Source: Candidatus Avibacteroides excrementipullorum
GTDB lineage: Bacteria; Bacteroidota; Bacteroidia; Bacteroidales; Bacteroidaceae
Direction of reading: 5' to 3'
Length of the DNA stretch: 38,527 nt
Assembly: GCA_018711405.1 (NCBI GenBank)
Contig: DVIH01000128.1
Span: forward strand, 1 to 38,527
Shown one piece after another: positions 16,415 to 24,165 of this stretch; the first letter of the stretch is position 1, and each line of letters begins with the position of its first letter. The notes below the pieces were generated by a model. It was not told where the DNA came from, ran no database searches, and saw only the letters and a list, made by a program, of their open reading frames with translations. The translations under genes were made by a program, and so were the position numbers.

Positions 16415-16530
16415 CAACATTAATTGATTTTCCCCATCTGCCGCACGTTTTTTTACCTTCAGCCCGCGATGTCATGAGAAATGAAGAAGCCAAAATAAGT
16501 CCTGCACATGGGCATGTCGGAGAAAAGAAG

Positions 16531-16538
16531 TATATTTG
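16531..16538 (+). promoter_or_regulatory. -7 promoter element of the Crp/Fnr-like gene
   Basis: TATATTTG matches TAnnTTTG. It falls inside the ORF-track extension beginning at 16474 and favours the start at 16594. Confidence 0.65.
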
Positions 16539-16593
16539 TGTGGCAGAAACGCCACCGGCTGCAACCGCCAGTTACTACAATCAGACTGCAAAC

Positions 16594-17160
16594 ATGATGT
16601 ACAATGTAATACGCAAAATGAAAAGTCTTTGCCCCATCTCCGACGAAACCATACGCGAGTTGGAAAGCTGTCTGGTACCGCACCGTTTCCCCAAAAGACA
16701 CCTGCTCATAAAAGAAAACATATATACGAGATATGCCTACTTCATTGAAAAAGGCATCACACGTTCCTACTGGCTGGCAGACGGCAAGGAAATCACCACT
16801 TCATTTGCATGGGAAGGGAGCATCGTGTTCAGCATGGACGAACTGTATTACAACAAACCGAGCGAAGAGTTTGTAGAAACACTCGAAGAGACGGAAGCAT
16901 ACGCCATAGCACATTCCGACCTGAACAGGCTCTTCGAGACAAACCTGGAATTGTGCAACTGGGGCAGGATAATCCATCAGAATGAATACCGACGGTTGCA
17001 TCGAAGCCATAAAGAGCGGCTGACTTTACCGGCAAAGGAACGGTATGAGGAATTCAGAAAACAATTTCCCGAAGTCTGCAAACGGGTCAACTTGGGATAC
17101 ATCGCATCATATCTGGGCATCACCATATCTACTCTGAGCAGGCTCAGGGCAGACAAATAA
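16594..17160 (+). CDS. Crp/Fnr-family transcriptional regulator
   Basis: 188 aa from ATG 16594 (or the adjacent ATG at 16597), the normal size for the short Bacteroidota Crp-like regulators. The N-terminal cyclic-nucleotide-binding fold is visible (HRFPKRHLLIKEN, YFIEKGITRSYWLADGKEIT, TSFAWEGSIVFSMDELY) but lacks the RxS phosphate-binding signature needed to bind cAMP with confidence. The C-terminus has a compact helix-turn-helix (NLGYIASYLGITISTLSRLR). It has no Fnr-type cysteine cluster. Ligand and targets are unknown; the acyltransferase gene follows 92 bp downstream but has its own promoter. Confidence 0.85.
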   Translation: MMYNVIRKMKSLCPISDETIRELESCLVPHRFPKRHLLIKENIYTRYAYFIEKGITRSYWLADGKEITTSFAWEGSIVFSMDELYYNKPSEEFVETLEETEAYAIAHSDLNRLFETNLELCNWGRIIHQNEYRRLHRSHKERLTLPAKERYEEFRKQFPEVCKRVNLGYIASYLGITISTLSRLRADK

Positions 17161-17218
17161 AAGATATTTTTAAGGCATTTATTTGATGCAGGACAAATTT
17201 TCGCTCCTGCCTTTATGC

Positions 17219-17226
17219 TAATTTTG
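17219..17226 (+). promoter_or_regulatory. -7 promoter element of the acyltransferase gene
   Basis: TAATTTTG matches TAnnTTTG, 26 bp before the ATG at 17253. Confidence 0.65.
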
Positions 17227-17252
17227 CATCCGAAATAAAAAAAGCAAAAACT

Positions 17253-18410
17253 ATGTCTGCAAAAATATCAAACCCTTTTTCCACAAGCAAACCCCATTAC
17301 GAGATTCTGGACGGACTGCGCGGGGTGGCAGCCCTCATGGTCATCTGGTATCATGTGTTTGAAGCGTTCGCCACAAGCCCGCTCGACCAAAGGTTCAATC
17401 ACGGCTATCTGGCTGTAGATTTCTTTTTCATCCTGTCTGGTTTCGTGGTGGGATACGCATACGACGACCGCTGGAAAAGGAATATGGGAATAAAAGATTT
17501 CTTCAAGAGAAGAATCATACGCCTGCATCCTATGGTGATACTGGGAGTGTTGCTCGGAGCGACAGCGTTCTTTCTGCAAGGCAGCGAGAAATGGGACGGC
17601 TCTCATGTGTCATTGTCTATGGTCATGATAGCCATGCTGCTCAATCTGTTTCTGCTTCCTGCCATACCGGGTTCCGGGCCTGAGATTCGTGGAAACGGAG
17701 AGATGTATCCACTCAACGGTCCCAACTGGTCGCTGTTTTTCGAATACATCGGCAACATACTCTACGCCCTGTTCATACACAAGCTGTCCACAAAAGCCCT
17801 TACCGCGCTGGTCGTGGCATCGGGCATAGGGCTGGCTTCTTTCGCCTTGTTCAATCTGTCGGGCTACGGACATCTGGGAGTGGGTTGGACTTTGGCCGAC
17901 TATAACCTGCCGGGAGGCTTTCTGCGCGTATTGTTCTCTTTCTCTATGGGGCTGCTCATGTCGCGGGTATTCAAACCGGTCAAGATAAGAGGGGCTTTCT
18001 GGATTTGCAGCGCACTGATAGTGGCTTTGCTGTCGGTGCCTCATCTGGGCAATGAAGATTCGCTGTGGATGAACGGCATATACGACTCGCTGTGCATCAT
18101 CGTATTCTTCCCCCTGATAGTATATCTCGGAGCATCGGGGCAGACCACCGACAAGAAATCATCGGCCATATGCAAATTCATGGGCGACATATCCTATCCC
18201 GTCTATGTGGTGCACTACCCATCCATGTACCTGTTCTATTCTTGGGTGTGGGACAACGGGCTTACTTTCGGCCAGACATGGCATGTGGCTGCGGGCTTGT
18301 TCGTGGGCAATATCGTCCTTGCCTACATCTGCCTGAAGTGCTACGATGAGCCTGTGCGCAAGTATCTCACCGGGCGCTTCCAGTCTTCGCACAAGTCAAA
18401 TGCATGTTGA
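17253..18410 (+). CDS. acyltransferase 3 family membrane protein (OafA/YrhL type)
   Basis: 385 aa integral membrane protein with about ten hydrophobic helices. The family hallmark is at the N-terminus: LDGLRGVAALMVIWYHVFEAF (the His of WYH is the expected catalytic residue), followed by FFILSGFVVGYAY and the RIIRLHP motif. Members O-acetylate or otherwise acylate envelope polysaccharides, antibiotics or sugars, using a cytoplasmic acyl donor. The acceptor cannot be deduced; no polysaccharide cluster is nearby. Alone in its transcription unit, ending at a strong bidirectional terminator. Confidence 0.92.
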   Translation: MSAKISNPFSTSKPHYEILDGLRGVAALMVIWYHVFEAFATSPLDQRFNHGYLAVDFFFILSGFVVGYAYDDRWKRNMGIKDFFKRRIIRLHPMVILGVLLGATAFFLQGSEKWDGSHVSLSMVMIAMLLNLFLLPAIPGSGPEIRGNGEMYPLNGPNWSLFFEYIGNILYALFIHKLSTKALTALVVASGIGLASFALFNLSGYGHLGVGWTLADYNLPGGFLRVLFSFSMGLLMSRVFKPVKIRGAFWICSALIVALLSVPHLGNEDSLWMNGIYDSLCIIVFFPLIVYLGASGQTTDKKSSAICKFMGDISYPVYVVHYPSMYLFYSWVWDNGLTFGQTWHVAAGLFVGNIVLAYICLKCYDEPVRKYLTGRFQSSHKSNAC

Positions 18411-18432
18411 CGGCGGATGACGGACAAAACAT

Positions 18433-18474
18433 AGCGGCTGAATCGTTGATGAAATCTTTTACGATTCAGCCGCT
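18433..18474. terminator. bidirectional terminator between the acyltransferase gene and gmk
   Basis: AGCGGCTGAATCGT (18433-18446) and ACGATTCAGCCGCT (18461-18474) form a perfect 14-bp inverted repeat with a 14-nt loop. T-rich sequence follows on the plus strand (TTTCC) and the minus strand (ATGTTTTG), suiting the two convergent genes. Confidence 0.85.
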
Positions 18475-18494
18475 TTTCCTATCCGTCCGCAGGC

Positions 18495-19061
18495 TTATCC
18501 CAAAAACGATTTTATCTTTTCCAACGCTTCCGCTTCGGCCTTTTCCAAGTCATCGTTTATTATAACCACATCAAACCTGTCGGCATAACCCAATTCAAAC
18601 CGCGCCTTTGCCAGCCGGCTTTCGATGACTTCGGGGGCATCGGTGGCTCTCTGCACAAGCCTCCTCCTCAATTCATCTACCGAAGGCGGCTGTATGAACA
18701 CCGACAAGGCGCGGCTGCCGAAATAATGCTTGATGTTGCATCCGCCCACCACGTCCACATCGAATATGACATTGTCGCCTTTTGCCAGCATACTTTCTAC
18801 CTGTGCTTTCAGTGTGCCGTAAAACTTGTCCTTATATACTTCCTCGTATTCGAGGAACTCGCCGTTGTCTATCTTCCTCCTGAAGTCTTCGGGCGACATG
18901 AAGAAATATTCCACTCCGTCTTTCTCCGTGCCTCTCGGGGCGCGGCTCGTGGCAGATATGGAGAAGTGCAGATTGAGGTTCTGCCGCAACAGATAATTTA
19001 TGATGGTAGATTTTCCGGAGCCTGAGGGGGCGGAAAATATTATGGCCTTGCCTTCTTTCAT
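18495..19061 (-). CDS. gmk: guanylate kinase
   Basis: 188 aa. P-loop SAPSGSGKSTI near the N-terminus, the GMP-binding segment SATSRAPRGTEKDGVEYFF and the lid region RRRLVQRATDAPEVIESRLAKA are all present. The enzyme phosphorylates GMP to GDP in nucleotide synthesis. It starts 4 bp after the yicC stop codon, a conserved yicC-gmk pairing in many bacteria. It ends just before the shared terminator. Confidence 0.96.
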   Translation of the reverse strand: MKEGKAIIFSAPSGSGKSTIINYLLRQNLNLHFSISATSRAPRGTEKDGVEYFFMSPEDFRRKIDNGEFLEYEEVYKDKFYGTLKAQVESMLAKGDNVIFDVDVVGGCNIKHYFGSRALSVFIQPPSVDELRRRLVQRATDAPEVIESRLAKARFELGYADRFDVVIINDDLEKAEAEALEKIKSFLG

Positions 19062-19065
19062 GGTG

Positions 19066-19938
19066 TCACATCACGTTAAGCACTTGTTCTTTTATCTGTT
19101 CCAGCTCGTCTTTCATCCTCACCACTATGTTCTGCATTTCAGCGTTGTTCGACTTGCTTCCCATCGTGTTTATCTCGCGTCCCATTTCCTGAGCTATGAA
19201 CCCGAGCTTCTTGCCCTGCCCGTGTCCGTTGTCGAGCGTTTGCAGGAAATAGTCCAGATGGTTTTGCAGACGTTGTTTCTCCTCGCTTATGTCGAGTTTC
19301 TCTATGTAATATATCAGTTCCTGCTCGAAACGATTCTTGTCATAATCCACTTTCAGCTCTTTTTCGAGCGACTCTATGATTCTCGACTTTATCTTCTCCA
19401 CACGTTCTTTCTCGTATGGCTCCACCCGGTAGAGCAGTTCCTGTATGTTGCTTATCTTCTCTCTGAATTTCTTCTCCAAAGCATCGCCTTCCTGCTTTCT
19501 GAAAGCTATGAGGTGGTCTATCGACTCATTGATGGCCGCAGACACCGCCTCCCATTCCTCGCCCGAAAGCTCCTCCGCCTCCGGCATGGTGAAGACATCG
19601 GATATCCTCAATATGGTCTGAAACCAGTCTTGCGGCACGGGTATGCCCATGCTGTCCGATATTTCCTTTATCTGCCTGTGATAGTTTTCAAACACCACAG
19701 GGTTGATCATGCCTGAAACCGACACCGACTTATCTATCCATAAGGCGAAATCGACTTTCCCCCGTTCCAGCTTTTTCGATATTTCGCCCCTTATCTCCAT
19801 CTCTTTTTCACGATACACGGGAGCTATCCTCGTGGTCAGATCAAGCGACTTGCTGTTCAGCGACTTGATTTCCACATGCACCTTCTTGTTTGGTAGTTCT
19901 GCTACGGATTTCCCGTAGCCGGTCATTGACTGTATCAT
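19066..19938 (-). CDS. yicC: YicC-family endoribonuclease
   Basis: 290 aa, the standard length. The N-terminus MIQSMTGYGKS and C-terminal DUF1732 segment (GKKLGFIAQEMGREINTMGSKSNNAEM, in pieces) are family signatures; the centre is Glu/Lys-rich and helical. YicC proteins have been shown to cleave RNA in E. coli and Bacillus; the substrates here are unknown. First gene of the yicC-gmk operon. Confidence 0.95.
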   Translation of the reverse strand: MIQSMTGYGKSVAELPNKKVHVEIKSLNSKSLDLTTRIAPVYREKEMEIRGEISKKLERGKVDFALWIDKSVSVSGMINPVVFENYHRQIKEISDSMGIPVPQDWFQTILRISDVFTMPEAEELSGEEWEAVSAAINESIDHLIAFRKQEGDALEKKFREKISNIQELLYRVEPYEKERVEKIKSRIIESLEKELKVDYDKNRFEQELIYYIEKLDISEEKQRLQNHLDYFLQTLDNGHGQGKKLGFIAQEMGREINTMGSKSNNAEMQNIVVRMKDELEQIKEQVLNVM

Positions 19939-19958
19939 ATTTTTTCGCTATTTGAAAG

Positions 19959-19966
19959 CAAAAATA
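19959..19966 (-). promoter_or_regulatory. -7 promoter element of yicC-gmk
   Basis: TATTTTTG on the minus strand matches TAnnTTTG, 20 bp upstream of the yicC ATG. Confidence 0.7.
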
Positions 19967-20034
19967 ACACTTTTCCCATATATAAACAACATCAAAACGA
20001 TAATACACTTACAGCCCTGCCGACCGGCTCCCGG

Positions 20035-20122
20035 GATCGGCTCGATCATCGGGCAAGATGGCGTACATGCCGACCGAAGATGTGCGCCATCCCGGGCGAA
20101 GATGGCGCACATCCCGCCGGGA
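20035..20122. repeat. 22-bp periodic dyad array, locus 3 (B a A a)
   Basis: Cores at 20035 (GATCGGCTCGATC), 20057 (GATGGCGTACATG), 20079 (GATGTGCGCCATC) and 20101 (GATGGCGCACATC), linkers ATCGGGCAA, CCGACCGAA, CCGGGCGAA and CCGCCGGGA. Cores 3 and 4 are exact inverted copies 9 bp apart. It lies between the divergent yicC and ABC-F promoters, ending 33 bp before the ABC-F -33 element. Confidence 0.97.
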
Positions 20123-20155
20123 CTGCAAGAACCACGCTAAAGGCAAGGGAAACGA

Positions 20156-20187
20156 TTTGCCGACATTGTGCAAAACGCTTAACTTTG
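20156..20187 (+). promoter_or_regulatory. -33/-7 promoter of the ABC-F gene
   Basis: TTTG at 20156-20159, a 20-bp spacer and TAACTTTG at 20180-20187 match the full Bacteroidetes TTTG-N19-21-TAnnTTTG promoter. This is the best complete promoter match in the window. Confidence 0.85.
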
Positions 20188-20214
20188 CAAACGCATTACT
20201 GACTAAAACATGAC

Positions 20215-22092
20215 ATGACAATGACTCCACTACTGCAAGTTGAGAATCTGACGAAATCTTTCGGAGACCTGATCCTGTTCCGCGACATAACATTCAGCAT
20301 ATCCGAAGGACAGCGCGTGGGACTGATAGCGAAAAACGGGAACGGCAAAACCACCTTGCTGAAAATGCTCTCACGCGAAGAAGGGTGCGACAGCGGAAAG
20401 ATAACGTTCCGCAAAGACGTGAACATGGCCTACCTGCCGCAATACCCGGCCTACGGCGAAGACATGACAGTGCTGGAAGCATGTTTCAAAAACAGTACAC
20501 GGATGGCCGCACTCATCAGACGCTACGAGGAATGCCTCGAAACAGAAGGCAATCCCGGCCTGGACGGCATCCTCAACGAGATGGACGCGCAGAAAGCATG
20601 GGAATATGAGCGCAACATCAAGGAAATCCTGACACGCCTCAACATAACCAACCACAACCAGTCGATCAGAGAACTTTCAGGCGGACAGATAAAACGCATT
20701 GCACTGGCCAATGCGCTGATCAACAAACCGGAGTTCCTCATACTCGATGAGCCGACCAACCATCTTGACATAGAAATGACCGAATGGCTGGAAAACTATC
20801 TGAAAGACTCTAAACTGACGCTCCTCATGGTCACTCACGACCGATATCTCATAAACAGCGTGTGCACCGACATATACGAGATAGACGGCAAGACCATGTA
20901 CCAGTACAAAGGCGGATACGACTACTATCTGGAGAAAAGACAGGAACGCATAGATGCGGAAACAGCCGAAATAGAAAAGGCACGCAACCTCTACCGCAAG
21001 GAACTGGAGTGGATGAGACGCATGCCGCAGGCCAGAGGACACAAGGCACGCTACCGCGAAGAAGCATTCTACGAACTCGAAAAGACTGCAAAGAAAACCA
21101 TGTCTGAGGCGGAACTCAAACTGAAAGACAACTCCACATACATCGGCTCGAAGATATTCGAAGCGGAAAACCTCTGCAAAAGTTTCGGCCGGCTGAAGAT
21201 ACTCGACCGCTTCTCCTACACATTCTCACGATATGAGAAACTGGGCATCGTGGGTAAAAACGGCACGGGCAAATCCACATTCATCAAAATACTCACCGGA
21301 AAAGAACAGGCCGACAGCGGCAGGCTCGACATAGGCGAGACCGTAAGGTTCGGATACTATTCGCAGGAGGGAATGGCTTTCGATGACAAGATGAAAGTGA
21401 TAGACGCCGTGACAAACATTGCCGAGACCATCGACACGGGCAACGGCCGGCACATGACAGCCTCGCAATTTCTGCAATATTTCCTCTTTGCACCGTCAAG
21501 GCAGCACGACTACATATACAAGCTCAGCGGTGGAGAACGCCGCCGCCTGTACCTCTGCACCGTACTGATGCGCAACCCCAACTTCCTCATCCTCGACGAA
21601 CCGACCAACGACCTCGACATAATGACCCTGCGGGTGCTCGAAAACTATCTGCAATCATTCAAAGGTTGCCTCATAGTGGTGTCGCACGACCGCTACTTCA
21701 TGGACAAGATAGTAGACCACCTGTTTGTCTTTCAAGGCAACGGGGTCATAAAAGACTTTCCGGGCAACTACACCGACTACCGGCTGAAATGCCAGGAAGA
21801 CGAAAAAGACAGGAAAAAAGAGGAAAAGGCTCAGGCCAAAAACAAAAACACGAAGATCAAAACGGAAACCAAACGCAAACTGACATTCGCCGAACGCAGG
21901 GAATACGAATCTCTCGAAAAGGAAATATCCGACCTGGAAACAGAAAAGGCATCACTCGAAAACGACCTCTGCTCAGGCACTCTGCCTGTAGAGGAACTGA
22001 CGGCAAAATCGAAAAGACTAGTTACGGTAGGCGGAGAAATAGAAGCCAAAACCTTGCGCTGGCTGGAACTGGCGGAGATAGACGAAGCATGA
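20215..22092 (+). CDS. ABC-F family ATPase (Uup-like)
   Basis: 625 aa with two ATPase cassettes and no membrane segments. Cassette 1: AKNGNGKTT, LSGGQIKRIALANAL, FLILDEPTNHLD. Cassette 2: GKNGTGKST, LSGGERRRLYLCTVL, FLILDEPTNDLD. Between them lies the charged interdomain linker (MRRMPQARGHKARYREEAFYE) that reaches the ribosomal P site in ABC-F proteins. The C-terminal coiled coil (FAERREYESLEKEISDLETE) is typical of Uup. ATG at 20215 or 20221 are both possible. A housekeeping translation factor is more likely than an antibiotic-resistance protein, though that is inference. Confidence 0.93.
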   Translation: MTMTPLLQVENLTKSFGDLILFRDITFSISEGQRVGLIAKNGNGKTTLLKMLSREEGCDSGKITFRKDVNMAYLPQYPAYGEDMTVLEACFKNSTRMAALIRRYEECLETEGNPGLDGILNEMDAQKAWEYERNIKEILTRLNITNHNQSIRELSGGQIKRIALANALINKPEFLILDEPTNHLDIEMTEWLENYLKDSKLTLLMVTHDRYLINSVCTDIYEIDGKTMYQYKGGYDYYLEKRQERIDAETAEIEKARNLYRKELEWMRRMPQARGHKARYREEAFYELEKTAKKTMSEAELKLKDNSTYIGSKIFEAENLCKSFGRLKILDRFSYTFSRYEKLGIVGKNGTGKSTFIKILTGKEQADSGRLDIGETVRFGYYSQEGMAFDDKMKVIDAVTNIAETIDTGNGRHMTASQFLQYFLFAPSRQHDYIYKLSGGERRRLYLCTVLMRNPNFLILDEPTNDLDIMTLRVLENYLQSFKGCLIVVSHDRYFMDKIVDHLFVFQGNGVIKDFPGNYTDYRLKCQEDEKDRKKEEKAQAKNKNTKIKTETKRKLTFAERREYESLEKEISDLETEKASLENDLCSGTLPVEELTAKSKRLVTVGGEIEAKTLRWLELAEIDEA

Positions 22093-22194
22093 CAGGGAGA
22101 TCCGACCACGCCTCCATATCCCTATCGTTGCAACGGACAGCCGCAATGAATATCCACAACCTATGTTGAGAGTATAAAAAGAGAGAATGCCTGC

Positions 22195-23598
22195 TTATTT
22201 GTTTTTGAACATGCTTTCCAAAGTTTCAAGTTCGGCCTTGAAGCTCTTGTCCACTTCCAACTGCTCCTTTACAGCTTTCTCAGAGTGTATGACAGTGGAA
22301 TAGTTTCGGTTGGCCACGATAAGACCTATTTTCGACAACGACAGGTCTGTATATTTCTTGGCAAGGTACATCGCCACCTGTCTCGGTTTGACTATCTCCC
22401 TTTTGCGCGAACCTGAATGGAGCAGGTTGACCGAGACTTTATAAAACTCGCACACGTCTCTCACTATGTCGTCTATAGAGATTTCATTGTTCACAGCCTT
22501 GACTGTGGTCTTTATCACGTTCGATGCGAGGGTCACGTCTATAGTCTTGTTCAGCGTGATAGACCTTGCAATGATGGATGTGACTATGCCTTCCAGTTCC
22601 CTGATGCTGTCACTCACATTGCATGCTATGTAATCCACCACTTCAGACGGGAATTTCAGCCCGTCGAGTTTTATCTTGTTAAAAAGTATGTTCCTCCTCA
22701 GTTCCACGTTAGGTCTCTCAAGCTCTGCCGTAAGCCCCCATTTGAAACGTGTGATAAGCCTTTCCTCCAACCCCTGAAGTTCGGCAGGCGAACGGTCGCA
22801 AGTCATTATGATTTGCTTGCCGCTCTGCTGCAAATGGTTGAATATGTGGAAAAATGCATTTTGCGTCCCTTTCCAGTTGGCAAACTCCTGCACATCGTCT
22901 ATGATAAGAGCGTCTATGTCTTGGTAGAATCCGATGAAGTCGTTCACCTTATTCTGTCGCACCGCAGTGGAGTATTGCGTCTGAAACAGATGCGCTGACA
23001 CATACAGCACTTTCTTCTGAGGATACATCTCACGCAGGCGCAGGCCTATGGCGTTTATGAGGTGGGTCTTGCCTACTCCGGAATGTCCGTACACGAACAG
23101 CGGGTTGAACGCCTTTGCCGGATGCTCGGCCACTGCCATGCCTGCCACGCGGCAGAGTTTGTTGCTCTCTCCTTCTATGAAAGTATCAAAATTATATTCC
23201 GGCTTGAGGTGCGGGTCGAAATCGCGCGATGCCACAGTTCCCGTCATGTCGGGCACCTGGCGTCTGTCGGCATCAAGGTTTCCCACCGGCAGATCCGTAC
23301 TCTTTCTGGTGCCGGCTATCTCCATATCTATATTGTTGGTACGGTCTACCTGCACCTTATATGACAAATCGGCATCCTTGCCTATGAACTTTTCGAGAGT
23401 TATGCGCAGCAAATCAAGGAAGTGGGCTTCTATATATTCCACCACAGCATGGCTCGGCACGCCGAGCACAAGCATCTCCCCTTCGAGGGACAACGGCACG
23501 ATGGGAGCAAACAAGGCTTCGTATTGCTCCGGCTTTATGTTGTCCTTTATGAAGGCAAGACAATCATTCCATATTTTCACGCATAAATTATCGCTCAT
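22195..23598 (-). CDS. dnaA: chromosomal replication initiator DnaA
   Basis: 467 aa, full length. Domain I (1-85) resembles Bacteroidota DnaA; domain II (about 86-130) is short; domain III (AAA+) shows YNFDTFIEGESNKL, Walker A GHSGVGKT (171-178), Walker B LIIDDVQ (231-237), the sensor region TCDRSP and SIRELEGIV. Domain IV begins near 375 and has SRKREIVKPRQVAMYLAKKYTDLS. The DnaA-box recognition signature, normally GGRDHxTV, reads ANRNYSTV at residues 429-436: Asp is replaced by Asn and His by Tyr. The flanking HACK is HSEK. It is convergent with the ABC-F gene. ATP-bound DnaA would open the origin; altered box preference is predicted. Confidence 0.95.
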   Translation of the reverse strand: MSDNLCVKIWNDCLAFIKDNIKPEQYEALFAPIVPLSLEGEMLVLGVPSHAVVEYIEAHFLDLLRITLEKFIGKDADLSYKVQVDRTNNIDMEIAGTRKSTDLPVGNLDADRRQVPDMTGTVASRDFDPHLKPEYNFDTFIEGESNKLCRVAGMAVAEHPAKAFNPLFVYGHSGVGKTHLINAIGLRLREMYPQKKVLYVSAHLFQTQYSTAVRQNKVNDFIGFYQDIDALIIDDVQEFANWKGTQNAFFHIFNHLQQSGKQIIMTCDRSPAELQGLEERLITRFKWGLTAELERPNVELRRNILFNKIKLDGLKFPSEVVDYIACNVSDSIRELEGIVTSIIARSITLNKTIDVTLASNVIKTTVKAVNNEISIDDIVRDVCEFYKVSVNLLHSGSRKREIVKPRQVAMYLAKKYTDLSLSKIGLIVANRNYSTVIHSEKAVKEQLEVDKSFKAELETLESMFKNK

Positions 23599-23674
23599 CT
23601 ATCTCTCTTTTCGTTCTGAACTTTATGCAAAAGTCACAATTAAAAACAATAAAAACAAATGCATTTTTTATTTG

Positions 23675-23690
23675 CTTTTTAGCTAAAAAG
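23675..23690. promoter_or_regulatory. perfect 16-bp palindrome upstream of dnaA
   Basis: CTTTTTAGCTAAAAAG is self-complementary and lies 77 bp upstream of the dnaA start codon, in an AT-rich stretch. It could be an operator or part of an unwinding region. Confidence 0.5.
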
Positions 23691-23722
23691 TATAAGCGGT
23701 TAGGGATTAGGCAGTTATACTT
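23688..23722. promoter_or_regulatory. 8-bp inverted repeat beside the dnaA palindrome
   Basis: AAGTATAA (23688-23695) and TTATACTT (23715-23722) are exact inverted copies 19 bp apart, overlapping the end of the 16-bp palindrome. The intervening sequence holds GGTTAGGGATTAGG. Confidence 0.45.
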
Positions 23723-24019
23723 ACGGAGGTTTGTTCATGAAATCATTCGGGCGTAAACACCTAACAACCAAGCATATTGCATTGCTTCAAAACGGCAGCG
23801 TCCATGTCTGACGGCAGCCCTACTTCGCTGAAAACCTATTGAATACCCATGAGTTTGCCCGGCTTGCCCCGCCCGGCCTGAGGGGTGATTATTTATATAA
23901 ATTCTAAATAGGAGATTCCGCAGGCGACCGGCTTCCAATGTTGCGCACGGCTTCTTCCGCCAACAGTTGCGCGGCCATGTAGCCTGGCATCAGCCGAAGC
24001 CTTGAAATACCCCGAAAAA

Positions 24020-24107
24020 GATCGGCTCGATCCCAGGCAAAGATGTACGCCATCCCGGGCGAAGATGGCGCACATACTCGGTGAAGATGGCGTACATCCT
24101 TGGCGCA
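24020..24107. repeat. 22-bp periodic dyad array, locus 4 (B A a a)
   Basis: Cores at 24020 (GATCGGCTCGATC), 24042 (GATGTACGCCATC), 24064 (GATGGCGCACATA) and 24086 (GATGGCGTACATC), linkers CCAGGCAAA, CCGGGCGAA, CTCGGTGAA and CTTGGCGCA. It lies 58 bp past the stop codon of the large TPR gene. Same core order as locus 2 on the opposite strand. Confidence 0.97.
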
Positions 24108-24165
24108 CCCCTACTGAAGCTGCCGGAGCGACTATCGCAAGCCGCATGTCACCAACGCATAACAT

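Larger units (their letters stand above)
23599..24165. other. 567-bp gap upstream of dnaA
   Basis: No convincing gene. From the dnaA side it holds a near-consensus -7 (GACTTTTG, minus, 23628-23635), an AT-rich segment (about 23636-23700), a 16-bp perfect palindrome and an 8-bp inverted repeat, then a higher-GC stretch of about 270 bp (23735-24005) of unknown nature, then dyad array locus 4. The ORFs in the track here (67 and 90 aa, minus) have no recognisable domain. No TTATCCACA boxes are seen. Confidence 0.6.

Noticed and set aside
22147-22163. DnaA box ATATCCACA between the ABC-F gene and dnaA
   Set aside because: A single near-match, at the 3' end of dnaA, with no cluster; expected by chance.
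23735-24165. Minus-strand ORFs of 67 and 90 aa between dnaA and the TPR gene
   Set aside because: One extends through a dyad array, neither shows a domain or a convincing promoter. Kept as an unexplained stretch, not as genes.
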